From NCBI RefSeq assembly GCF_001613125.1, contig NZ_BDBT01000005.1, positions 62,001 to 126,000 of the forward strand: 64,000 nucleotides of DNA, in the 5' to 3' direction. Source of the DNA: Nocardia shimofusensis NBRC 100134. Lineage in GTDB: Bacteria > Actinomycetota > Actinomycetes > Mycobacteriales > Mycobacteriaceae. Shown one piece after another: positions 8,521 to 18,100 of the stretch. How positions within the stretch are numbered: the stretch's first letter is position 1; each line of letters starts with the position of its first letter. The notes below the pieces were generated by a model that saw only the letters and a program-made list of their open reading frames with translations, searched no databases and was not told where the DNA came from. Made by a program: the position numbers and the translations under genes.

Positions 8521-9591
8521 TCACCGCCCGCACCGTTCGTCGAGGAAGTCGGCGATGTGGCCGAAGACGTCCAGGGCGGCGCCGCGGCCGATGAAGGTGT
8601 CCAGGTGGCCGTAGGAGGGGACCTCCACGTATCGCACGTCCAGTGCGGGTTCCCGCTCGGCGAGCACCTCGTGACACAGCTTGTTGGCTCCGGGCCACGC
8701 CTCGTTGCGGCTGCCCGACAGCAGCAGCACCGGGCAGTCGATGCGGCCGGCGCTGTCGAGAGCGTTCTCGGGCAGCGCCGCATAACGCTCGTCGTCGAGG
8801 TTGAACCTGACGACCGCCCTGGCCAGTTCCATCTGCCGCAGGTGCGGGAGCATCGACAACGGGATGGCGCCGAACAGATCGGCCAGCCGGTCGTGGGTGC
8901 GGGGGTCGAGGTGGTCGTGTTCGAACAGCTTCGAGCCCATGCCCCAGCCGTGGTGCACCATGCGGCAGGTCGGGTCGGGGCACTCCCCCTTGCGTGAGAG
9001 CGCGGCGTAGAGCAGGGTCCGCTTCGACCACAGACCGACCTTGCGGAAGTCGGAGTCCAGGTGGGTGACGCGCCCGCCGATCAATTCGCTGCCGAGCAGC
9101 ACCCGCACCCGCGACGAGCCGCTCACCTTCGGCGTCAGGAACACCCCCTGGGCGACCACGCCCGCCAGGCCGGGCAGCAGTCCCGCGGTCAGCGCCGAGG
9201 CCAGCGCCAGCGCGCCGATACAGTGCGCGACCACGAACAGCGGCCGGTCCCCGATCCGCCGACGAACCTGCTCGACCGCCGCGGGCAGGTCGTAGAGGGC
9301 GACGTCGTCGAGGGTGTAGCGGTGGCCGGATTCGTTGTAGGGCAGGCGGCTGCTGCCCCGCCAGTCCAGCAGCCACGATTCGTAGCCGGCGTCGGCGAGC
9401 ACGTCGGTGACATTGCGGATCTCCGGCAGGTCGAACATCTGTGAGGAGACGCCGTGCCCGTGCACGAAGAGCACGGCGGGCGCGTCGCTGGGCCCCGATC
9501 GGCGCAGCATCAGATCGATGCCGTCGGCGGTGCGGAACCGGAATTCGGCATCGGTGCGGTCGTCGCGGCGGGCGGGCAGTCGGTTCGTCAT
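8521..9591 (-). CDS. Alpha/beta hydrolase with Cys nucleophile, like the C-terminal domain of GMC oxidoreductase-hydrolase fusions
   Basis: A 356-aa alpha/beta hydrolase. The oxyanion region is LFVHGHGVSSQMF. The nucleophile elbow reads VVAHCIGALAL, with cysteine where most esterases have serine. The catalytic histidine is in VPSYGHLDTFIGRGA, and SGSRNEAWPGAN occupies the usual Asp strand. The same HC-x-G elbow, NxxxxP loop and YGHLD segment occur, as I recall, in the hydrolase domain fused to cholesterol-oxidase-like GMC proteins. Its ATG overlaps the stop of the carrier/reductase gene (ATGA), so they are translationally coupled; the neighbour's C-terminal domain also comes from that fusion family. 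It probably acts as acyltransferase, thioesterase or esterase on the lipid product (inference). Confidence 0.8.
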   Translation of the reverse strand: MTNRLPARRDDRTDAEFRFRTADGIDLMLRRSGPSDAPAVLFVHGHGVSSQMFDLPEIRNVTDVLADAGYESWLLDWRGSSRLPYNESGHRYTLDDVALYDLPAAVEQVRRRIGDRPLFVVAHCIGALALASALTAGLLPGLAGVVAQGVFLTPKVSGSSRVRVLLGSELIGGRVTHLDSDFRKVGLWSKRTLLYAALSRKGECPDPTCRMVHHGWGMGSKLFEHDHLDPRTHDRLADLFGAIPLSMLPHLRQMELARAVVRFNLDDERYAALPENALDSAGRIDCPVLLLSGSRNEAWPGANKLCHEVLAEREPALDVRYVEVPSYGHLDTFIGRGAALDVFGHIADFLDERCGR

Positions 9592-12131
9592 CGGCGGCGT
9601 TCCTCTCGCAGGGCACGGCGCAGGTCGAGCAGGTCGACGCCGACCCGCAGCATCGGTTCCATCAGGCTCACACCGAGCTGCCCGCCGAACCAGCTCAGCC
9701 ACAACAGTTTCGCCAGCCGCTGCTGACGTTCGGGCAGTCGCGGATCCACCCGGATGCCGTCGATCTGATCGGACAGGTAGGTGTGCATCGGCACAGCGAT
9801 CTCACCGGACCAGCACGCGGGTTCCCCGGCGGGGCCGATCTCTATCAGCTGGGTGCCCAGCTGACGCACGAAACGACGACGAGCGGCGGCGAACTTGTGG
9901 CCGGTCAGCCACCAGCTGCGGCCGTCGGCGGCGCGCAGGGTCAGATCGTAGCGCATGATCGGGTGCCGCGACTCGTTGCGCAGCGGCAGGCCGTCGTGCG
10001 GGCGGACCACAGCCGTGCCGGTGACGGTGAGCGTTTCGTCGTGCAATGCGGGACAGAATATTTCGCCGCCGATGTCGAGGATGCGCGCGGTGAACGCCTG
10101 CGCGCTGTTGGCGATCGACAGGGTCAGTCGCAGATCGCACGGGATGTCGGCCGTGCCGTCGAGGGGACCGACCGACCCGCTGAGGGTTTCGTCGAAGCGC
10201 AGGTACGGTTCGCCGCCGGGCGATTCGAGCCCTGCCGTGGCCGCGAGCATCTTGCCGCCTGCCGCCGCGCCGGAGATCGGGGCAGGCAGGCCGTGCGCGG
10301 CCACGAAGGCTCGAGTGCGGTCGGCGCGGGAGGGCGGCACGCCCACCATCGCCGCCAGCTGCCGCCGCGCGACCGGGCTCTGCAACACCTGCGCCAGCGA
10401 CTCCAGTTCGGGAGCGGGTTCCTCGCGGATCGCGCGGACCACGTCGTCGCACCAGTTCTCCCAGTGCTGTACCCGCACCCCGAGACCCCCGAGCGTGGTC
10501 CTGGCGACGATCTGCTCGAGCGAGGTCGGCTCGCCGGTCAGGTGATAGGTGTGTCCCCAGGCGCTCGGCCGCGTGACGATCTGCGCGGCCACCCGGCTCA
10601 CCCAGTCCACCGGCGCGCCGTTGAGATACCGGAAGCCGGGCACGGTGCGAAAACGCAGCAGGGCGGCGGTGATTCCGCTGTTGAGGTCACGCGGATTGTG
10701 CGCGCCGGTCTCCGGATGGGTGCCGATCCCGCCCGGACGCAGGATCGTCACCGTGAGACCGTGCTCGCCTGCCCGGCGCAGGATCGCCTCGGCGGCCCAC
10801 TTGGAGCGGTCGTACCCGATCGGCAGCGTCGCCACGGGCGCGGTCGGATCATCCTCCCCCAGCGACTCCGACTCGACGCCGTTGAACACCGCCAGCGAGG
10901 AGATGTGATGTATCGGCTTGGATCTGCCGGTGCAGGCGAGTTCGGCGAGGGTGAGCGGGCCGAGGACATTCGTGCGTCGCAGCGAGGGGTATCCGCGCAA
11001 AAAGTCCACCGCGGCCGCGGCGTTGACGATCGAATCCACCTGTGCCGCAGTGGTTTCCCACAGCACGTCGGACAGTCCGAGCCGGGGCTCGCGCAGATCG
11101 CCGGCCAGCGGCGTGACCCGGCGCAGGACCTCGCGCGACGACGGCAGAGCGAAGCGCCGCAGCGCCTCGATCAACCGCTGACTCGCGGCGTCCTCGTTCT
11201 CGGCCCGGATCAGGCACACGACGTGGGCGTCGCTGTGCCGTAACAGGTCGAGCAGGAGGTGACTGCCGAGGAAACCGGTCGCGCCGGTGAGCAGGATGCG
11301 CCGGGGCGTGACCCGCTCCGCCGGGGTGACCAACGGGAGCCTGTCCGCGCCGGAGAGATCGGTGAAGAGCTGGGCGAGATCATCGGTGTCGACGTATCGC
11401 GCTGCGCCACCGTCACTTCCGAGGCCACCGTCACCATCGGTGTCTCTGCCGGCAGCGCTTCCCGTGCTGCCGGACTCCGCGCTCTTGCCCTCCGCGCTCT
11501 TGCCCTCCGCGCTCTTGCCCTCGGTGCCCTTGCCCTCGGTGCCGATGCCGTCACCGGCGCGGCGACCGAAGGCGCCGTGGCCGACTTCGCCGGTCTCGAG
11601 ATCCGCGCCTGCTACCACGCCGCCATTGCCGGGCGCGGTGACAGTCGGGTCCGCCAGCCACCGCTGCGCCAGCCTGCGTGGGCGCGCGTCGAAGAAGACA
11701 GTGTCCAGATCGAGGTGGACGCCGAGTTCGCCCGCCAGTGCGGCGACGAATTCGACGGCGGCCAGCGAGGTGCCACCCGCGTCGAAGAAGTCGGTGTCGG
11801 GGTCGAGCGGAGTGGCGCTGAAGCGGTTGGCCAGCCCGGTGATCGCCGCGGCCAGCGCCGGCAGATCCGTGGGGGGATTCGATGAAGCATTCGGTTCGGC
11901 AGGTGCGGCCGAACCGTTCTGCTCGGCGACCGGGTCCGCTGTGGATGTGGCGCCGGGTGCCTTCGGTACGGGGGCGCGGGTGCCGGACGGGGGCGACGCG
12001 CTGCCCCCGACGCCGGTGCGGGCGAGCAGGGCGGCGACATCGAGTCCGGTTCCGCGTTCCAGGGATTCGCCGCGCGCGCGACGGTCCGGGGCGGAGTCGC
12101 GGACCGGGGCGGGTTCGGCCGTGTCGGTCAC
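9588..12131 (-). CDS. Carrier protein - thioester reductase - GMC-associated domain protein
   Basis: An 847-aa protein. Residues ~84-150 form a carrier domain (DTDFFDAGGTSLAAVEF; Ser ~122 is the phosphopantetheine site). A low-complexity Gly/Glu/Lys/Ser linker with 15-bp repeats follows. Residues ~275-577 are a thioester-reductase domain of the NAD-binding-4 type: RILLTGATGFLGSHLLLDLL, catalytic YDRSKWAAE and RPGGIGTHPETG. Such domains release carrier-bound acyl chains as aldehydes or alcohols with NADPH. Residues ~634-814 resemble the non-catalytic middle domain of GMC oxidoreductase-hydrolase fusions (RFDETLSG, HPIMRYDLTL, WWLTGHKF). GTG 12131 overlaps the megasynthase stop (GTGA) with AGGAGGAG upstream, so the two are coupled; this carrier is the expected acceptor of the megasynthase's C and FkbH domains. 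Confidence 0.85.
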   Translation of the reverse strand: MTDTAEPAPVRDSAPDRRARGESLERGTGLDVAALLARTGVGGSASPPSGTRAPVPKAPGATSTADPVAEQNGSAAPAEPNASSNPPTDLPALAAAITGLANRFSATPLDPDTDFFDAGGTSLAAVEFVAALAGELGVHLDLDTVFFDARPRRLAQRWLADPTVTAPGNGGVVAGADLETGEVGHGAFGRRAGDGIGTEGKGTEGKSAEGKSAEGKSAESGSTGSAAGRDTDGDGGLGSDGGAARYVDTDDLAQLFTDLSGADRLPLVTPAERVTPRRILLTGATGFLGSHLLLDLLRHSDAHVVCLIRAENEDAASQRLIEALRRFALPSSREVLRRVTPLAGDLREPRLGLSDVLWETTAAQVDSIVNAAAAVDFLRGYPSLRRTNVLGPLTLAELACTGRSKPIHHISSLAVFNGVESESLGEDDPTAPVATLPIGYDRSKWAAEAILRRAGEHGLTVTILRPGGIGTHPETGAHNPRDLNSGITAALLRFRTVPGFRYLNGAPVDWVSRVAAQIVTRPSAWGHTYHLTGEPTSLEQIVARTTLGGLGVRVQHWENWCDDVVRAIREEPAPELESLAQVLQSPVARRQLAAMVGVPPSRADRTRAFVAAHGLPAPISGAAAGGKMLAATAGLESPGGEPYLRFDETLSGSVGPLDGTADIPCDLRLTLSIANSAQAFTARILDIGGEIFCPALHDETLTVTGTAVVRPHDGLPLRNESRHPIMRYDLTLRAADGRSWWLTGHKFAAARRRFVRQLGTQLIEIGPAGEPACWSGEIAVPMHTYLSDQIDGIRVDPRLPERQQRLAKLLWLSWFGGQLGVSLMEPMLRVGVDLLDLRRALREERRR
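11476..11550. repeat. Five in-frame 15-bp tandem repeats in the carrier-reductase linker
   Basis: Three exact units TCCGCGCTCTTGCCC followed by two diverged units (TCGGTGCCCTTGCCC and a further variant). On the minus strand each unit encodes a five-residue block, TEGKG/TEGKS/AEGKS. Unit length is a multiple of three, so copy-number changes would only shorten or lengthen the flexible linker between carrier and reductase domains. Confidence 0.9.
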
Positions 12132-15100
12132 GGGGTCGTCTCCTCCTCGTGCTGGTCGATCGCCGTCCAGGATCGGAATTCGCGCAACCGCTGGGGCGCG
12201 ACAAAGGCGTCGAGCGTTTCGTCGTGCCGGGCGAGGCCGGCGAGGCGGGCGATCAGACGGCGGGCGGGGGTGTTGCGGGCGGTGTGTTCGACCCGTATGC
12301 GCACTGTCGCGCAGTCGAGCGTTTCGGCCCGGTCGGCGAGCCAGGCGAACAGGCGCTCCTCGACACCGCGGCCGAGGGCACGGCAGCTGAGGTGCCAGCC
12401 GGTGATCATCAGGGTCCCGTCCTCGACGCGCAGCGCGAGCACAGCGATGAGGCCGTACTCGCCGAAGCGATCGCGGGCGGTGGCGGTCCAGAGCTCTCCC
12501 TCGGTGCGCCAGCGGTCGAAGTCGTCGGGTCCGGCGGGTCCCAGAGTGAACTGGTTGGTTCTGCGGACGAGCTGGCGGGCCCGCTCGCCGGTCTGCTCGG
12601 TCAGCTCCTCGATGTCGACCTCGAGACCCAGTTGTTCCAGGAACGCGCCGAATTCGGTGCTCGCGCGAGCGTCGTCGCGTTCCCGCTCCTGGCGGTAGTA
12701 GTCGGCGCGGGCGCGGTCCTCGGCGGTGGTCGCGACCGGGGTCATCGGCCACAGTCTGGTCAGGAAGGCGGGCAGGTCCTCGGCGGGCGGGCAGGTGACC
12801 GACAGGACCTCGGGCAGTGCCGCGCGCATCCGCGCCACCTCGACGGGATTGTCGTCGAGGTAGCAGAACTCGGCGAGACCGAGATTCAGGGTGCGGGCCA
12901 GTTCCGCCACGCGAGCCGGCTTGTCCTCCCAGCCCGCGGAGACGGCGGCGAAATCGTCGTAGCGCAGGGGGCTGTCGGCCCGGTCGAGGATCGTGCGCAC
13001 GACGTCGTCGTCGTTGTTGCTCACCAGCGCGAGCACAGTTCCGGCCGCCCGCCACTGCCGCAGGCGATCGGTCAGCGCGAACCGCGCGTCGTCGAAAACA
13101 ACCGCATCCGCGCCGATTTCACCTGCGATACCGCTCCACAGGGTGTCGTCGCCGTCGACGACGATCACCTTCGGAGCGGGCTCGGTCACCGCGGCGACGG
13201 TGTCGGCGAGCGTGAGCGCCACCGCCGCCTGGAATTCGGCGGTGAACGGCAGGTGAGCCAGGATGTCGGTGCGCTCGTCGAAGACGGCCGCCACGGCGTG
13301 GCGGCGAGTCCATTCGGCCGTGTCCAGCAGCGCGACGCCGGGGATGTCGCGCAGCAGGTCGGCGATCGTCCGTTCCCAGTCGAGCAGGCGCCGGGCGGGC
13401 TCGTGCGAGGGCAGGATGCCGACGATGATCGGCCCGCGGGTCCGCTCGGCCACCGCACGCACCGCCGTCGGGTACTCCTCGGCCAGTTCGGCGAGCAGTT
13501 CGTCGGTGAGTGCGCCGAACCGTTCCAGATCCGCCGCGCGCAGCAAGGCGATGCCCAGTGCCGTCGACGGCTGCGCGAACACCCCGGACGGGTCGCGCAG
13601 GGCGGCAGCCAGATGGTGATAGGGCGCTTCGGCGACCGTGATCGGCGCGCTCTCGGCCGAGGCGGCGCCCAGCAACTCGGGGATCCTGCCGAGCGCGAAT
13701 GTGGCGCCGAGGGCCGCGCGCACCGTCGCCGTGGGCGTGTCGTCGGCCGCGACCGAGGCGGGCGCACCCGGATCGGCCACCACGGCGGCGACCGTCGCCA
13801 GGTACTGCGTTCCCAGTTCGGTGCAGGCGGCCTCGTCGAGGATGTCGGTGTTGTAGGTCAGCCAGACCTGTCCGGTGTCCGGCAGCACCGCCACCATCAG
13901 GTCCAGGTCGGAGTATCCGGTGCTCACCGGGACCAGTTCGGCCCGGCCGGACGCCGAAGGCGCGCGCAGGTAGTTGAAGTACACCTCCACCATCGGCGCG
14001 TTCTCGCGATAGAGCCCCTGGGCCGCCAGCGCGGCCAGCACATCGCCGAAGCCCGCGCCCGGCACGAGCAGCCCGCGCAGCCGCTCACCGGTGCGGCGCA
14101 GCACATCGGAGACCGCCTCGCCCGGCTCGATCGCGGCCGGGAACGGCACGGGCACACCGAAATAGCCGACCGCGCCGACGGCGTCGGCATGCATGCGGGT
14201 GTCCACCGGCACCGCGAGGGCGAACCGGTCGGCGCCGCTGCGCCCGGCCAGGAATACCGTGAGCGCGCCGAGGAACACCGCCGCCGGGGTGACGCCCAGT
14301 TCCCGCGCCCGCTCGGCCACCCGGTCGTGCAGATCGGTGGGCAGAGCCAGCGCGAGAGCGCCCGCGCCGTAGGTACGTTCGGCGGGGCGGGCCGATCCCA
14401 GCTCGAGCCGCCGAGCGCCGGCGAACGCCTCCCGCCATCGCCTGACCGCCTCGTCCGCTTCGCCCGGCTTGTTCGCCTGGGCCGAGAGCAGTTGGCGCAT
14501 ATCGCGATTCGTCGGCGCGTCGGCCAGCGGGCCCGCACCGGACAGTTCGGCGGCGAGTTCCCCGGCGACCAGCAGAACCGACTGCACATCGCTCATGCTG
14601 TGGTGCGCGCCGATGAGCAGAATCCGGCCGCTCGCGCCGCCGTCGAGCAGTTCGAACCGCCACAGCGGTCCGGTCGCCAGATCGAAGGGCCGCGCCATGA
14701 GTTCCCGGAAGTGCGCCGCGGCGACCTCGTCGTCGAGACGGTCGAGTTCCCGCCATTCGCCGACCACGCCGGATTCGCGGGTGATCGCCAGTTGCCTGCC
14801 GTGCTCGTCGCTCGACCGGATGGTGGTGCGCAGAGCGGCGTGCCGGTTCGCGAGTGCGGTAAGGGCGCGCTGGAATTCGGGTCGGGTGACGGTGACCGGC
14901 AGGCGCAGGGCCAGACCGCCGGTCTGGGCTGCGCTGGGGATGCCGAGTTGCTCGGTGCGCAGCAGCCGCACCATGTCCCTGGTCAGCGGCAGGGTCTCGA
15001 GGTCGGGCACTTCGGCGGGCGCCTCGGCGGCGGGGGTGTCGGAGCGCTCGTCGCCGTGGTTCTGGTCGCGGACCTGGTCGAGGAGGTAGCCGGCCAGCGC

Positions 15101-18100
15101 GGTCGGATCGCTGTCGGCGAGGATGGCGCCCAGCGGAACCACGATCCCGGTGTGTTCGCGCACCTTGTTGCGCAGTTCGACCGCCATGAGCGAGTCGAGG
15201 CCGAGGCTCTGGAAGCTCTGGTCGAGCGCCACGGTCTCGCTGCCGTCGTGGCCGAGTACCTGCCCGGTCCATTCCGCGACCGCGGTCCGCGCCAGTTCGG
15301 CGGCCTCGGCGGGTGAAGCGCTGCGCAGGCGTTCGGCGAACCCGGTACCCGCCGTGGTCGCCGCCTGCCCACGGTCGGCCGCGGCGCGCCGCGCGGATCC
15401 GCGCACGAGTCCACGCAACAACGAGGGGAGTTCGGGCGCGTGCCGCAGCACCCCGGCGTCGAGCAGTAGCGGGACGACGATCGGCTCGTCCTCCCGCAGC
15501 GCCGCGTCGAAGCAGGCCATGCCCTCGGGCACCGAGAACGCCCGCACACCCGCGCGGGTGATCCGCCGGATGTCGGCCTGGGACATGTGCTCGTGCATAT
15601 CGACCTCCCAGGCGCCCCAGGCCAGTGCCTGCGCGGGCAGTCCGAGGCGACGCCGGTGCACGGCCAGCGCGTCGAGGTAGGCGTTGGCCGCCGCGTAGTT
15701 GGCCTGTCCCGGCGTGCCGAAGAGGCTGCCCGCGGCGGAGAAGAGCACGAACAGCGACAGGTCCCGGTCGGCGGTGAGTTCGTGGAGATAGTGCGCCGCG
15801 TCGACTTTCGGGCGGAGCACGGCATCGAGTCGCTCCGGGGTGAGCGTGCCGAGGGTGCCGTCGTCGAGCACGGTGGCGGCGTGCACGACACCGGCCAGGG
15901 GCAGGTCTGCGAGCAGGTCCGTCAGGGCGGCGCGGTCGGTGATGTCGCAGCGCGCGAAACGTACCCGGACGCCGCGGCGGGTCAGGTCGTCGTGCAGCGC
16001 GTGCCCACCGGGTCCGTCGATGCCGCGGCGGCTGACCAGCACCAGGTCACGCGCGCCGTAGGCATCGGCCAAGTGCAGGGCCAGGGCGGAGCCCAGCCGC
16101 CCCGGCGCGCCGGTGATCAGCACCGCGCCGTCGCCGATCTGCTTGCGGCCCAGGGCATTGCTCGCGGGTTCCGGCAGCCCGGCCAGACGCGGCACGTAGG
16201 CCACGCCGTCACGCACCGCCCACTGTGGTTCGTCGCTCGCCACGAGCGCGGTGAGCTCCGCTGCCGACAGAACCGAGCCCCCTGGCCCGGCCGCAGGGCC
16301 GGCCTGGGCGCCACCCGACGACACACCGGCCTCCGTGCCCTTACCGGGGCCATCGGAGCGGCGGCCTGGTTCCGTGGGCACACCCGAGCTGTCCGCCAGG
16401 ACGATCCGGCCGGGATTCTCCGATTGCGCCGAACGCACCAATCCCCAGACAACCGCACCCGCCGGGTCGGGGCCGTCGTCGCCGGGCAGCGCGACCGCCC
16501 CCGTGGTCTGCACGACCACGATGCTGCGTTCGAAGCGGGGATCGCCCAGGATCTGCTGCAGGGCGGCGAGCATGTGTTGCGCCGCGGCGTGTGCGTGGCT
16601 CGGCGAATCACCGGTGCGGGCGGGCACGACGACGATATCGGCGGGCCGAGGGTCCTCGGCGTCCCAGATGCGCACGGTGCGTGCCGGATCCGGCGGCGGA
16701 AGCCGGCGCGCAGTCCACTGCACGGTGAACAGCCTGCGGTGTGCGGGCGCGAGCGCGGCGGCGTCCCAGTGCACGGCATCGACCGGACGCGACAGCACCG
16801 ATCCGACCGAGATCACCGGACGACCGCCGCGATCGGTGGCGGTGAGGGCGATGCTGTCCGGCCCGGATCGGGTCAGCCGCACGCGCAGCGCGGTGGCGCC
16901 GGAGGCCGTCAGGGTCACATCGCTCCACACGAACGGCAGCAGAGCGCTGCCGGTGTTCGCGGAGAACAGCGTGGTGGCGTGCAGGGCCGCGTCGAGCAGC
17001 GCCGGGTGGATGCCGAACTTCGCGGCGTCCGCGTGCGCGGCCTCGTCGAGTTCGATCTCGGCGTAGAACTCGTCGAGATACCCGCCGCCGCCGTTCGATG
17101 TTGCGCCGTCGTCGCCACCGTCACGACGACCGTCGTTACCTGCCCGGGCGCCAACCGGGCCTGCACTCGTGGTCGGGCCGCCGCCCTGGACACGCCAGAC
17201 CGCGCGCACTGCTCGGAACAGGGGTCCGTAGTGATGGCCGCGGGCCGCCAACGTCGCATACAACTCGCCTACGTCGACGGGGACGGCCCCTGTGGGCGGC
17301 CACGTCGACGAATCCATCGCTGTCGCGGCATTTTCCGACCACGTCACCGGCGGACTGGCGTCCTCTGACGACCGCGCTCGAGCCGTCACCAACTCTCCGA
17401 GCGGCCGCGCCAACGGGGTCGCGAGTTCCTCGGCCAGCCGGCCTTCGGCGTGCAGCGTCCACGCCGGATCGGGATCGCGGTCCTCGCGCCCGTAGATGCG
17501 GACCGTGCGCCCGCCGTCATCCTCATCCGCGCCGACCACGACGTGCACCCGCACGGCGTCGCGTTCGGGCACCAGCAGCGGAGCGCGCAACACCAGCTCC
17601 CGCACCACCGGCGCGCCGACTTCGTCACCGGCCCGCACGGCCATCTCGACCAGCGAAGCACCCGGCATCAGCACCGTGTTCGGCCCCGCGTGATCGCTCA
17701 CCCAGGGCTGCTGCCCGCGCGAGATCCGCCCGGTCAGCGTCACTCCGCCGGACTCAGGGTTCGGCACCGCCGCGCCGAGAATCGGATGGGCGAGGGATTC
17801 GTCGGGACCGAGCGCGCCGCCGTGGCGGATGGGATCGGTCCAGAACCTGCGCTCATCGAAAGCATAGGTGGGCAGATCGACTCGGCCGGACTCCGGAAGC
17901 AGTGCGGCCCAGTCGAGTTCGTGTCCCGCCACATACAGGGCGGCACGGGAGGCGGCCAGGCAGGCCGGTCCGTCCTGATCGCGCACCAGCGACCCGACCG
18001 CCACCACCTCGCGGCTCCGATCCTCCGACACGGACTGGACGGCGGCGGTCAGCGACGGATGCACGCCCATCTCGACGAAGTAGCGGAATCCGTCATCGAT

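Noticed and set aside
11476-11550. CRISPR-like repeat
   Set aside because: Units are 15 bp, directly abutting with no spacers, and in frame within a coding linker.
12132-13055. Upstream extension of the carrier-reductase frame
   Set aside because: Lies wholly inside the FkbH coding region. The GTG at 12131 with AGGAGGAG and a GTGA overlap is the natural start.
11882-15316. Plus-strand open frame of 1144 codons
   Set aside because: Mirror of the ACP2-C-FkbH coding region; no ribosome site and no recognisable domain.
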